Source: Planctomycetota bacterium
GTDB lineage: Bacteria > Planctomycetota > SZUA-567
Assembly: GCA_031254915.1 (NCBI GenBank)
Contig: JAIRTL010000013.1
Location: 1-53,075, forward strand
Length of the DNA stretch: 53,075 nucleotides
Direction: 5' to 3'
The notes under the pieces are model-generated. The model was not told the DNA's origin. It worked only from the letters and a program-made list of their open reading frames with translations, and made no database searches. Of this stretch, positions 8,348-16,440 are shown piece after piece. Position 1 is the stretch's first letter. The number at the start of each line of letters is the position of its first letter. Made by a program: the position numbers and the translations under genes.

Positions 8348-8908
8348 TCAGATTTCCATGATTTCCTTGGTTTTCTTGTCCACCTCTTCGTCAACCAGCT
8401 TTTCGAACTTCTTGACCATGTTCTGCACATCGTCCTTCAACTTCTTGAGGTCGTCCTGCGAGATTTCCTTTTTCTTTTCAAGCTCTTCGAGCGCCTTCAG
8501 GCCGTCGCGACGGCTGCTCCTGATCGTCACCTTGGCGTCCTCGCCCTGCGATTTCACGCCCTGGGCAAGCTTTTTGCGCCGTTCCTCGGTGAGGGCCGGA
8601 AAAGTGAGGCGGATGATTTTGCCGTCGTTTTGCGGCGTGACGCCCAGTTCCGACGCGAGGAGCGCTTTTTCGATTTCTTTGAGAAGACCGAGGTCGTACG
8701 GCTTCAGCATCAATTGCCTCGCCTCGGGGACGGAAATCGTCGCGCACTGCTTGAGCGGCATTTCCGCACCGTAGGCGTTGACGCGCACGCTCTCGACCAG
8801 GGCGGGCGTCGCTCTGCCGGTCCGGGTCATGCGAAATTCCTTCTGGAGATGGGCGATCGTCTTTTCCATTCCCTGTTCGATTGCGGACATGGCGCTGGTC
8901 GCTGGCAT
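8348..8908 (-). CDS. frr: Ribosome recycling factor
   Basis: RRF splits post-termination ribosomes together with EF-G. The 186-residue product has the usual size and sequence: FRMTRTGRATPALVE near the N-terminus, the RLTFPALTEERRKKL hinge region, and a long charged C-terminal helix ending VDKKTKEIMEI. The ATG at 8908 has AAAGGAG five bases upstream. pyrH lies 47 bases upstream on the same strand, the classical pyrH-frr pair; rpsB and tsf, which often precede them, are not here and an unknown gene and lpxK take their place. Confidence 0.97.
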   Translation of the reverse strand: MPATSAMSAIEQGMEKTIAHLQKEFRMTRTGRATPALVESVRVNAYGAEMPLKQCATISVPEARQLMLKPYDLGLLKEIEKALLASELGVTPQNDGKIIRLTFPALTEERRKKLAQGVKSQGEDAKVTIRSSRRDGLKALEELEKKKEISQDDLKKLKDDVQNMVKKFEKLVDEEVDKKTKEIMEI

Positions 8909-8955
8909 GAAAGCTCCTTTCAAAAAGTAGCGGCGCGGTTTCGCGGCGGAATGGT

Positions 8956-9669
8956 CTATTCGCCCTCTACCCGGGTCCCGATGCTCTGCCCCGCGGCGAC
9001 CTTGAGGGTGTTGCCGGGGGTTCTGATGGAATAGACGACGATCGGCATCCTGTTTTCGCGACACATGGTAAAGGCGGTGGAGTCCATGATGCGCAGGTTT
9101 TCGAGAATCGCCTGCGTGTAGGTGATCGTTTCATAGCGCATGGCGTTGGAGTTGATTTCGGGGTCCTCCGTGTAGATGCCGTCCACTTTGGTCGCCTTGA
9201 GGACCGCCTTGCAATCGAGTTCCACCGCGCGCAGCGCGGCGGCGGTGTCGGTGGTGAAGTAGGGATTGCCGGTACCGCCGGCGAGAATCACCACCCGTCC
9301 CTTTTCCATGTGGCGGAGCGCCCGGCGCCGGATATAGGGCTCGACCACCTGGTCGGCCTTGATCGCGGAAAGCACCCGCGTGGCATAGCCCATCTCCTCG
9401 ACGGCGGATTGAAGTGCGAGCGCGTTGAGGATTGTCGCGGTCATGCCCATATAATCGGCGGTGCCGCGCTCGATGCCCATCTCCGCGCTTTCCCGGCCGC
9501 GCACGAAATTACCGGCGCCGACGACGATGGCGAGTTCCACGCCGGCCGAAGCGACATCGCGTATTTCCGCCGCCGCCATCAACAACGACTCACGGTCCAG
9601 ACCGGCCCCCTCGGAGCCGCCAAGCGCCTCGCCGGAGATTTTCAGCAGTATTCTTCCTAATGTAGCCAC
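8956..9669 (-). CDS. pyrH: Uridylate kinase (UMP kinase)
   Basis: PyrH phosphorylates UMP to UDP, the step that feeds UTP to the CTP synthase encoded at 18.4-20 kb. The 237-residue protein shows the amino-acid-kinase fold marks: LLKISGEALGG at the N-terminus, VVGAGNFVRGR (about 49-59), GGTGNPYFTTDTAAALRA, and the ATP-site KATKVDGIYTEDP. The start is a GTG at 9669 with AAGGA five bases upstream. It is followed by frr. Confidence 0.97.
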   Translation of the reverse strand: MATLGRILLKISGEALGGSEGAGLDRESLLMAAAEIRDVASAGVELAIVVGAGNFVRGRESAEMGIERGTADYMGMTATILNALALQSAVEEMGYATRVLSAIKADQVVEPYIRRRALRHMEKGRVVILAGGTGNPYFTTDTAAALRAVELDCKAVLKATKVDGIYTEDPEINSNAMRYETITYTQAILENLRIMDSTAFTMCRENRMPIVVYSIRTPGNTLKVAAGQSIGTRVEGE

Positions 9670-9757
9670 GCGCTTCCTTCACTCAGCCTCCGCGGCGGCG
9701 CCGCGAGGATTGTCAGACACAAAAAACGCTGCCCAAGAAAGGCGGTCCCGGTATGCG

Positions 9758-10225
9758 TCACCCCTCGGCGCCGGCGGCGGGGTCCCCGGAAGCGGAACCG
9801 GCGGCGACGGAGAACTGGCGACGGAAGGCGCAGGCGAGCTCCATAATTGCGGTGGCGAGCTCGATCGCCAGTCCGACGGCTTCGTCGGGACTGGTATGCC
9901 GCTCGCGGCAATGCGCGAGGAAAGCGGTGCGCAGATGCCGGACGAAATCGGGGATGACGTTATGCTGATGCATCCGTTCTTCAAGGATGAATTCCATCCA
10001 CCCGGACAGATTGCCCATCAGATTGACTTCCAGAAGGCGCATTTCACGATCCGAGAACCCGGAATGCGCAAGGCGGTCTCTGAGAGCCGCCCTGATTACC
10101 TCCGAACCCATGTCGATGCGACCGCGTTCGCGGAACCGGGCGACGATGCGGTCGAACGCCTGGTCGATACTCGCAGGGAGCGGGTCGGCCGCGGGCGTTT
10201 CCAGGGTCAAGGCGTGTGAAGACAT
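9758..10225 (-). CDS. Conserved-looking 155-residue protein of unknown function
   Basis: I do not recognise this protein. It is soluble and mostly helical by composition, with charged stretches such as FDRIVARFRERGRIDMGSEVIRAALRDRL and HCRERHTSPDEAVGLAIELATAIMELACAFRRQF and an Ala/Gly-rich tail. The frame is open to 10357, but I used the ATG at 10225 because AGAGAGGA lies eight bases upstream and the sequence before it is low-complexity. It lies between lpxK and pyrH on the same strand and is probably co-transcribed with them. The codon use matches its neighbours, so it is likely a real gene. It has no membrane helix, signal peptide or obvious metal site. Confidence 0.7.
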   Translation of the reverse strand: MSSHALTLETPAADPLPASIDQAFDRIVARFRERGRIDMGSEVIRAALRDRLAHSGFSDREMRLLEVNLMGNLSGWMEFILEERMHQHNVIPDFVRHLRTAFLAHCRERHTSPDEAVGLAIELATAIMELACAFRRQFSVAAGSASGDPAAGAEG

Positions 10226-10415
10226 ACCGTTGTTCCTCTCTATGCGCCGCGTTCCGCCGGCAACTGCGGTAAAACGCGGGGAACCGTGGCGCGCCTCCCG
10301 CCTGTCGGTTCGGATTTCGCAACGCAAGACCTTCCCAACGCGTCTCTTCGGAGCCACGGCCCCTGATTCCCGCGCTAATCCTCAATTGTGCCTTCGCCGG
10401 GTAAAATTGCAAGCA

Positions 10416-11492
10416 TTATTGCAATAATATGCCGCTCATCCCCCGCCCGCACCCGATCCCGAGGCGATCCCGAATCATATCGAGCAGCGCGTCGCCGTCC
10501 GTGACCGCCATTTCCACCCCGAGCGCGAAAACATCCCTTTCCCCCGCGTACTCCCGGAGTTCCGGACGCGCCGCATCCTTTTCCGTGACAATCACCGGCG
10601 CGCCCGCCGCCTCGGCGGCCACGAGCGCCTCCCGCACTCGCGCCGGCGAAAATGAAGCATGGTCGGGGAGTTCGACTTTTACCCCAATCTCCGCCCCGAG
10701 TCCCGCCACGGTGGCGGCGAACGCCTCCGGCCGGGCTATGCCGCTCATGAGGCGCACCCGCCTGCCGGAAAGCCATTCCAACGGAACCGTCCCGCCGGAG
10801 AGGCGACGCAGACCGGCGGCGCGGTGCATGGCGATATAGACGGGAATGCGGGGAAAGCGGGAGGCAATTTCACGGCGCAGGCCGTCGACCTCGCGAACGG
10901 GGCGCTGATCTGACCTGGTTATGACAATCGCGTCGGCGCGGCCGAGCGCGGCTTTCGGCTCGCGCAACGTGCCGGCGGGGATCGTCCTGCCGCCGCCCCA
11001 TGGACACAGCGCGTCGATAAGCACGATATCGACATCCCGCTTGAGCCGAAGATGCTGGAAGCCGTCGTCGAGAAGAAGCGCCGTGGCGCCGTCCCGGGCG
11101 GCGCGGGCGGCGCCCCGAGCCCGGTCGGAATCGGCGACGACGATCGCGCCCGGCGCCAATCTCCCGTACAGGAGCGCCTCGTCCGACTCGCCGGAGGCGT
11201 TGGCCCTGTAGCCGCGCAGCAGAATGGCCGGCCTCGCCCCCCAATCGATGAAGGCGCGGGCAAGCATGGCCGTGAAGGGCGTTTTGCCCGCCCCGCCCAT
11301 GACGATATTGCCGACGGACACGGTGGGAAGCGGCGGCGCGAACGACTTGGGAACGCCGGCGTCGTAAAGCCTCCGCCGCGCCCGCATCGCCCCGCCGTAC
11401 AACAGCCCCGGAAGGAATGCGGCGGCGCGCAAAAGGCGGCCGTGGATTCCCCCGCCGCCTTCGAGCATTCTTCTCAGCGCCTGTTCGTCCAT
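10416..11492 (-). CDS. lpxK: Tetraacyldisaccharide 4'-kinase
   Basis: LpxK phosphorylates the lipid A precursor at the 4' position at the inner membrane. The 358-residue protein has the family Walker A GNIVMGGAGKTPFT (61-74), the LLRGYRANASGESDE segment, LLLDDGFQHLRLKRDVDIVLID and a C-terminal region ending near VTEKDAARPELREYA, all typical. An N-terminal hydrophobic stretch (AAAFLPGLLYGGAM, about 23-36) fits the membrane anchor. The ATG at 11492 is only five bases after the regulator gene, with a weak ribosome site, so translation may depend on the upstream gene. It implies LPS with lipid A. Confidence 0.95.
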   Translation of the reverse strand: MDEQALRRMLEGGGGIHGRLLRAAAFLPGLLYGGAMRARRRLYDAGVPKSFAPPLPTVSVGNIVMGGAGKTPFTAMLARAFIDWGARPAILLRGYRANASGESDEALLYGRLAPGAIVVADSDRARGAARAARDGATALLLDDGFQHLRLKRDVDIVLIDALCPWGGGRTIPAGTLREPKAALGRADAIVITRSDQRPVREVDGLRREIASRFPRIPVYIAMHRAAGLRRLSGGTVPLEWLSGRRVRLMSGIARPEAFAATVAGLGAEIGVKVELPDHASFSPARVREALVAAEAAGAPVIVTEKDAARPELREYAGERDVFALGVEMAVTDGDALLDMIRDRLGIGCGRGMSGILLQ

Positions 11493-11497
11493 GGCGG

Positions 11498-12085
11498 TCA
11501 GACCGGTGCGTACACCACTGCGAGGATTTTCGCATCACCGTCGCCTCCGGCGTGGAGATGGTGCGGCACGATGGAGTCGTAGTAAATCGTGTCGCCGGCG
11601 CTGAGTCGATACTTTTTCTGGCCGTACGCGACTTCAATGGAGCCGGAGACGACGTAGATGAACTCCTCGCCCTCGTGGGTGGAGAGGATGGCTTCTCCTT
11701 CGTGCGGTTTGACGTCGATGATGAACGGCTCCATGTGGCGGTCGTTCTTGTTGGCGGCGAGTGAATGGAAGTTCAGCTCCGGCCGCTTGACGCCGAGATT
11801 GTATCCGGTGAAGCTGGAGGTCTGGCTGAGGTTGTCGGTGCGGGTCACGACCGGATCGGGGTTGGCCTGATCGTCCAGAAAGCTGCCGAGCCTGACGCCG
11901 AGGGCGCGCGCGATCTGCAGAAGAGGCGTGAGCGAGGGGATGAGTTCGCCGCTCTCAAGTCCCACAATCAACCGCTGGTTGGCGACCGAATCGCCAGGGA
12001 TCGCTCCGGCGAGGTCCTCGATGGACATTTGTCTCTTTTCGCGCAGCGTCTTGATACGCCGACCCACAATGTTTGGTGTGCTCAT
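11498..12085 (-). CDS. XRE-family regulator with C-terminal cupin sensor domain
   Basis: The 195-residue protein joins an N-terminal helix-turn-helix (about residues 8-65: GRRIKTLREKRQMSIEDLAG...LESGELIPSLTPLLQIARALGV) to a cupin barrel (about 120-190: HEGEEFIYVVSGSIEVAYGQKKYRLSAGDTIYYDSIVPHHL). The HGEE and PHH residues are those expected for a metal or ligand site. Such regulators usually repress or activate small metabolic units in response to a small ligand. The frame is open to 12175, but the ATG at 12085 has AGGGA seven bases upstream and starts at the HTH. It is divergent from the methyltransferase gene and lies just upstream of lpxK, so it may regulate either. Confidence 0.88.
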   Translation of the reverse strand: MSTPNIVGRRIKTLREKRQMSIEDLAGAIPGDSVANQRLIVGLESGELIPSLTPLLQIARALGVRLGSFLDDQANPDPVVTRTDNLSQTSSFTGYNLGVKRPELNFHSLAANKNDRHMEPFIIDVKPHEGEAILSTHEGEEFIYVVSGSIEVAYGQKKYRLSAGDTIYYDSIVPHHLHAGGDGDAKILAVVYAPV

Positions 12086-12299
12086 GCCTGCTTCCCTTGT
12101 GCCATGACGTTTGCGGGAAATTCCACGAACCGCCGTAACGCGATTTGTGCAACGAAATGCCGAAACAGTATGCATACCATAAACGCGGCGGTCGCGTCAA
12201 GGACAATGAAGATGCGCGACAATATGGCGTCAGCGGCGACTGCACCGTATGATACGGGTTCCTGTTGTGGACTTTGGGAACCGGGAAATCGGGGATGGC

Positions 12300-12860
12300 A
12301 TGGCATACGTTGGACGCGGCGGCGATAAAATGGCGTGGGGACTGCAATGGGCGGGGCTTGTCCCCGTTGGCTGGATATGCTGCGACCTCGGTTCGCATGT
12401 CGGCGGATTCGTCGATGCGCTTCTCCAGGCCGGCGCCGCCAAGGTATACGCCGTCGACACCTGTTACGGCACCTTCGCCTGGACGCTCAGAAACGATCCA
12501 CGCGTCGTCCTGAAAGAACGCGCCAACGCCCTGCACGTCGAGTTGCCGGAAAAGGTCCGCCTGGCGACCGCAGACGTCGGCTGGACGAAACAGGAACGAT
12601 CGCTCCCGAAGGCGTTGTCGCTGGCGGAATCAGGCGGATACGTCCTCAGCCTGATGAAGCCGCAGTACGAGGCGCTGCCGGAGGAAACGATTCGCGGAAA
12701 GGGCAAGGTCCGCGACGACGCCCTCCCCGCGATATGCGACCGCGTGACGCGGCTTCTTGAAACGCTTGGCCAACCGTTCCGGGGCCCCGCGCGCACGCCG
12801 TTTCTCGGCGGCAAGGGCAAAAACCCGGAGTACTTCATCCTCATCGGCCCGATCGGCTGA
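12300..12860 (+). CDS. TlyA/FtsJ-like RNA methyltransferase lacking the S4 domain
   Basis: The protein carries the SAM-dependent Rossmann domain of TlyA-type 2'-O rRNA methyltransferases: CDLGSHVGGFVDALLQ (28-43) for the SAM loop, VYAVDTCYG, DPRVVLKERAN, and LSLMKPQYEALPEE with RGKGKVRDD. The K-D-K-E set of this fold can be placed at Lys10, Asp92, Lys120 and a Glu near 179. TlyA proteins normally have an S4 RNA-binding domain in front; here the start (YVGRGGDK) is directly at the methyltransferase domain. I chose the ATG at 12300 with GGGG five bases upstream; an ATG at 12249 would add 17 residues. It is divergent from the XRE-cupin gene and stands alone. Confidence 0.82.
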   Translation: MAYVGRGGDKMAWGLQWAGLVPVGWICCDLGSHVGGFVDALLQAGAAKVYAVDTCYGTFAWTLRNDPRVVLKERANALHVELPEKVRLATADVGWTKQERSLPKALSLAESGGYVLSLMKPQYEALPEETIRGKGKVRDDALPAICDRVTRLLETLGQPFRGPARTPFLGGKGKNPEYFILIGPIG

Positions 12861-12946
12861 CCTTTTTCATGCCGTTAGCGCATTTTCAGGAGACGACGGC
12901 TACGGCATACCGCCTCGCGGGAGACGGCGCTCCGCACAAACCTTCC

Positions 12947-13687
12947 CTACTTGGTCCAAAACCGGCGAATCGTTCCGTCGGCGTCGTTCACCTCCACCTT
13001 GTGCCCGCGGCCGTCGACAAACAATTCGAATTCGTGAACCAGCCTGCCGCCCTCGGAGTCGAGATCGTACTCCAGGATCATTCCCCTGCCGGCGCGCTCC
13101 TCGACGACCGCCAGCGCGGCGTGGAAATCCATCCGCAAACCGTCAAGCCGGGAACGCCGCCGTCCGCCGATATTCCGGCTTCTGGTGTCGAAAATGTCGC
13201 CGGCCGAGTCGACCTTCACCTCGTGCGCACGGCCTTCGCCGACGATCTCGAATTCGAACACCAGGCCCCTGCGCCTGCGTTCCATTTCACCGCCGACGAG
13301 GGTTCCGCCGCCGACCGATTCGAGGGCGATGTCGAGCGCCCTGTCCCAGGTCATATTGGACGCGGAGGCGGCCTCGGGCGTCGACTCCGGCCAATCCCTG
13401 CCGCGCCGGCCCTCCCGGCGGATGAACTTCAGCAGCTTGCCCGTATCGGCATCGATCTCGACGCGATAGGTCGCGTCGTCGCCGAGAATTTCCATGCGAT
13501 AATACCGCAATCCCCTGCCCCGGCTATGCTGCCCGAAATCGACCACTTCCCCGCCGCCGGTCTGTTCGAGGGCGATTTCGATCGCCCTGTTCGCGTCGAT
13601 GACGTCGTTTTCCGCCGCCGGCGCGACGGAAGCGGCGAACAGCAGAACAGCTACGAAGTGGAAGCCCAAACGCACGCTTTTCTTCAT
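12947..13687 (-). CDS. Secreted protein with three PepSY domains
   Basis: The 246-residue product has a signal peptide (about 1-25, hydrophobic FHFVAVLLFAASVAPA). Three repeats of the PepSY fold follow, at about 30-95, 112-170 and 185-246. Each has an AxxIALE-type helix, then G-x-hydrophobic-E-h-x-h and a strand with Y/H-x-V-x-V-D-A/S-x-G/D-x-hh. PepSY domains are thought to inhibit proteases or modulate envelope proteins. The three units are diverged, so duplication is old. The ATG at 13687 has GGAG seven bases upstream. It lies 163 bases downstream of plsY; no kinase or protease gene adjoins it. Confidence 0.85.
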   Translation of the reverse strand: MKKSVRLGFHFVAVLLFAASVAPAAENDVIDANRAIEIALEQTGGGEVVDFGQHSRGRGLRYYRMEILGDDATYRVEIDADTGKLLKFIRREGRRGRDWPESTPEAASASNMTWDRALDIALESVGGGTLVGGEMERRRRGLVFEFEIVGEGRAHEVKVDSAGDIFDTRSRNIGGRRRSRLDGLRMDFHAALAVVEERAGRGMILEYDLDSEGGRLVHEFELFVDGRGHKVEVNDADGTIRRFWTK

Positions 13688-13850
13688 GTAAATTCTCCAC
13701 GGATAAGGGTGATCCCCTCCCTAGATAATATCAAGACAATGAAGCGATCCCGCGTCGCGGAATCGCCCGATCCGCCGTTTTTTGGCTCATCCGGTTTCTT
13801 CGGGACGGCCGCGTCGCTTCGGCGCAAGCGGCTTTGGCGGAATCGGCGAA

Positions 13851-14471
13851 TCATGCTTCCTTTTTCGGCGGCGGAAAGCGGTTTTCCGTACCGGCGATGA
13901 TGCGTTCGATATTGGCGCGGTGACGATAAATGAGAAGAACGCAAAGTGCGGCCGTGGTGACGGTGAGAGGCAGGTCGCGGCCGAAGGGCTCGGACAAGTA
14001 CAGCGGTACGGCGACGACCAGCGCGACGCTCGCCGTCATCGAACCGAGCGAGATGTAGCGGAAAGCCCACACCGTGAGCGCGAACACGGCGAGCGCGACG
14101 AAAAACGGCAACCACAACAGCCCGGCGATCGCGCCGGCCGAGGTAGCGACGCCCTTGCCGCCCCTGAAAGCGATCCACACGGGAAAATTGTGGCCGACGA
14201 CGGCGAGGACGGCGCAACCAAGCGACGCATAGGGTTCGCCAAGCCAATCGCCCGAGATCCGGCCTAGAAAAAGCACGGCGCACAATCCCTTGAGAAAGTC
14301 GAGGATAAACGCCGCCCCCCCCCACTTCCAGCCGCAGATCCGCCAGACGTTGGTCGCGCCGATATTTTTCGATCCCTGTTCCCTGACGTCCTTGCGGTTC
14401 AGGAATCCGATAAGCAAGCCGAAAGGAATGGATCCAAGCAGATACGAGGCGGCGAGTGAAACGAAAAACAC
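13851..14471 (-). CDS. plsY: Acyl-phosphate:glycerol-3-phosphate acyltransferase
   Basis: PlsY is the membrane enzyme that moves an acyl group from acyl-phosphate to glycerol-3-phosphate, the first step of phospholipid synthesis. The 206-residue protein has several hydrophobic helices and all three family motifs: SYLLGSIPFG, GSKNIGATNVWR and GHNFPVWIAFRGGKGVATS. The ribosome site GGAGGAG (in the end of the upstream gene) lies eight bases before the GTG at 14471, which I took as the start; the frame is open to 14540. The gene begins 5 bases after the stop of the ExbB/TolQ-like gene, so the two are coupled. plsX is not in the window. Confidence 0.95.
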   Translation of the reverse strand: MFFVSLAASYLLGSIPFGLLIGFLNRKDVREQGSKNIGATNVWRICGWKWGGAAFILDFLKGLCAVLFLGRISGDWLGEPYASLGCAVLAVVGHNFPVWIAFRGGKGVATSAGAIAGLLWLPFFVALAVFALTVWAFRYISLGSMTASVALVVAVPLYLSEPFGRDLPLTVTTAALCVLLIYRHRANIERIIAGTENRFPPPKKEA

Positions 14472-14476
14472 CGAGA

Positions 14477-15211
14477 TTACTCCTCCATCACTGGCAGCGG
14501 GCGGAAGGGATCGAGAATTGCCTCCCCCAGCCGGTCGCACTCGAGAAGGATGCGCTCCAGCTTGGCCTTGGCGATGTAATATCCGAAAAGCGAAACGCCG
14601 ACGATAAGCGCGCCGAGGAACAGCGAACCGAACAGGCCGTAAAGAAGCGAGCGCATCTCAAAGGACGCGGCGAGAGCCATGCCGACGTTCGGCCTGCCCT
14701 GAAGATGCGAGACGAGGCGCAGAAGATTCGCGAGCGCGCCGAGAATGCCGACGATGCCGCCGGCAAGGGCGGTCAACCGCAGCTGGCCGACAAGCTGGCG
14801 CCAGACCATGCCGAGGACAGCCGCTTCCGCGCGCATCGCGTTTTGCATCCGGTCGAAGGAGAAGTCCGACTTGGCAAGCGCGGCGGCGAAAACCTGTCCG
14901 GCAAGGCAATCCGACTCTCGACAGATCTCGAGCGCCTTTTCGTATTCCCCTGCCGTCATTTCCTCCTGGACCTCGAGCAGAAAGCTCTCAGGTATCATCT
15001 TGGAAATGCGGACTCCATAGAAAACGTCAATCGCCATGCCGACCGCGACGACGAGGATGGTGAGGAGCACGAAGCAGGCGACGTCCACGGAACGGAGCAG
15101 TTCAGAGAAATACGCGCCCCAGTCCTGATAACTGTATTCCACGTAGTCGGCCGCCCGGGCGACGCCGAGGAGGGCGAGGAGGAGCGCTCCCGTCAAGACG
15201 GCGTTTTTCAT
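14477..15211 (-). CDS. MotA/TolQ/ExbB-type proton channel protein
   Basis: The 244-residue protein has a signal-peptide-like N-terminus (1-20), a helix at about 40-62, a cytoplasmic segment with short helices, and a C-terminal MotA/ExbB domain. In that domain two long helices (about 147-168 and 194-220) flank a loop: LTALAGGIVGILGALANLLRL and LFGSLFLGALIVGVSLFGYYIAKAKLERILLECD. Proteins of this fold use proton flow to drive ExbD/TolR partners or flagella. No ExbD/TolR gene is adjacent; plsY follows at once. I used the ATG at 15211; the open frame extends to 15268 but without a better ribosome site. Function is inferred only from the fold, and energy transfer to an envelope machine is the best guess. 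Confidence 0.75.
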   Translation of the reverse strand: MKNAVLTGALLLALLGVARAADYVEYSYQDWGAYFSELLRSVDVACFVLLTILVVAVGMAIDVFYGVRISKMIPESFLLEVQEEMTAGEYEKALEICRESDCLAGQVFAAALAKSDFSFDRMQNAMRAEAAVLGMVWRQLVGQLRLTALAGGIVGILGALANLLRLVSHLQGRPNVGMALAASFEMRSLLYGLFGSLFLGALIVGVSLFGYYIAKAKLERILLECDRLGEAILDPFRPLPVMEE

Positions 15212-15286
15212 ATCCCGATCCCCATAATCCGTTCCATGTTCACGACCGCTCCATGACGCGCGGCGCACGATGTTGGTTGCGTGTCT

Positions 15287-15437
15287 GTAAACGTTCAGGG
15301 GTCGAAACTACTGTTTTGCAGGGATTTTGCATATATTTTTTGCAAAAAGTTTCGTTTTTGACTAAAAATGGCCCTTGCGGCGAATTTAAAATCCAAAACG
15401 CCTTGTAAAACGACCCATTTGACCCCTGAACGCTTAC
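15287..15437. mobile_element. 151 bp miniature inverted-repeat element with IS66-type ends
   Basis: The ends are a 17 bp inverted repeat with one mismatch: GTAAACGTTCAGGGGTC at 15287-15303 and GACCCCTGAACGCTTAC at 15421-15437. Ends starting GTAA and 8 bp target duplications are the habit of IS66-family elements. Here the 8 bases before (15279-15286, GCGTGTCT) and after (15438-15445, GCGTGTTT) match at 7 of 8. The 117 bp interior is AT-rich and has no open frame. It sits in the 325 bp gap between nadC and the ExbB/TolQ-like gene, which otherwise shows no feature. Confidence 0.72.
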
Positions 15438-15534
15438 GCGTGTTTCACCCTCGCGCCGACCCTCTTCCAACAGTGGGAAGGATCGCCTTTTTCATTATGA
15501 AAACGGCCGCGCCTTGTTATGCAAAAGCCCAGAT

Positions 15535-16440
15535 TTAACTGAAATCGAGGCCGATGTCGATCGACCCGGCCCCGTGCGTCAGCGCGCCGATCGACACCCG
15601 GTCGACGCCGCTTTCCGCGATGGCGCGCACCGTCTCCAGGTTCACGCCGCCGGAAGCCTCGAGAAGCGGCCGCCGAAGCCCGCCCCTGGCCACCGCCTCG
15701 TCCGTCATCCGCACGGCGGCGCACAGCGTTTCCGGGGTCATGTTGTCCAGAAGCACGTATTCCGGTTCGGCGGGGAGAATGTCTTGCAACTGGTCGAGGG
15801 TGTCCACCTCGATCATGATCTCCAGGCTCGAACGCGCCCGCGCCGCGCGCACCGCCTTTCCCGCCCCGCCGTACGCCGCAAGATGGTTGTCCTTGATGAG
15901 GATCATGTCGTAGAGGCCCATGCGGTGATTCACGCCGCCGCCGGCGCGCACCGACAGCTTGTCGAGCACCCGCAGGCCGGGGGAGGTTTTGCGCGTGTCG
16001 AGAACCGCCGCCCCGGAGCCGCCGACGAGATCGACGTATTCGCGGGTGCGCGTCGCCACCGCGCACATGCGTTGAAGCAGATTCAACGAGGCGCGTTCCC
16101 CCGACAGAATGGCCGCGACCTCGCCTTCGACCCGGAGAAGCTCCATCCCCGGCGAAAACTTTTCCCCGTCCTCCATGGTCTTTATCACCTTGACCCGCGC
16201 CGCCGAACCGAAAAACCGAGCGCCGAGGCGCGCGAACAGCCGCGTCACCACGTCGCCGCCGGCCATCACCCCCTCGGCCCTGGCCACATACCTTCCCGCG
16301 GCGGTTCCCGGATCGGCGAACAATGCCAGGGTGGTGGCGTCGCCCGGTCCCAGATCCTCGTCGAGCGCGAGGTCGAGCAACCGGTCCGCGAGGGCGGCCT
16401 GTTCCCGAGTCAGCCCCGGAATTGGCCCGTCATAATTCAT
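15535..16440 (-). CDS. nadC: Nicotinate-nucleotide pyrophosphorylase (quinolinate phosphoribosyltransferase)
   Basis: NadC converts quinolinate and PRPP to nicotinate mononucleotide in NAD synthesis. The 301-residue protein shows the expected landmarks: DEDLGPGDATT near the N-terminus, ERASLNLLQRMCAVATRT, LDTRKTSPGLRVLDK, GGGVNHRMGLYDMILIKDNH, EVDTLDQL and the closing LEASGGVNLETVRAIAESGVDRVSIGALTH. The frame is open to 16452, but GGAG lies six bases before the ATG at 16440. That start overlaps the end of nadK by 11 bases, so translation is probably coupled. nadA and nadB are not in the window. Together with nadK it forms a small NAD/NADP supply pair. Confidence 0.96.
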   Translation of the reverse strand: MNYDGPIPGLTREQAALADRLLDLALDEDLGPGDATTLALFADPGTAAGRYVARAEGVMAGGDVVTRLFARLGARFFGSAARVKVIKTMEDGEKFSPGMELLRVEGEVAAILSGERASLNLLQRMCAVATRTREYVDLVGGSGAAVLDTRKTSPGLRVLDKLSVRAGGGVNHRMGLYDMILIKDNHLAAYGGAGKAVRAARARSSLEIMIEVDTLDQLQDILPAEPEYVLLDNMTPETLCAAVRMTDEAVARGGLRRPLLEASGGVNLETVRAIAESGVDRVSIGALTHGAGSIDIGLDFS

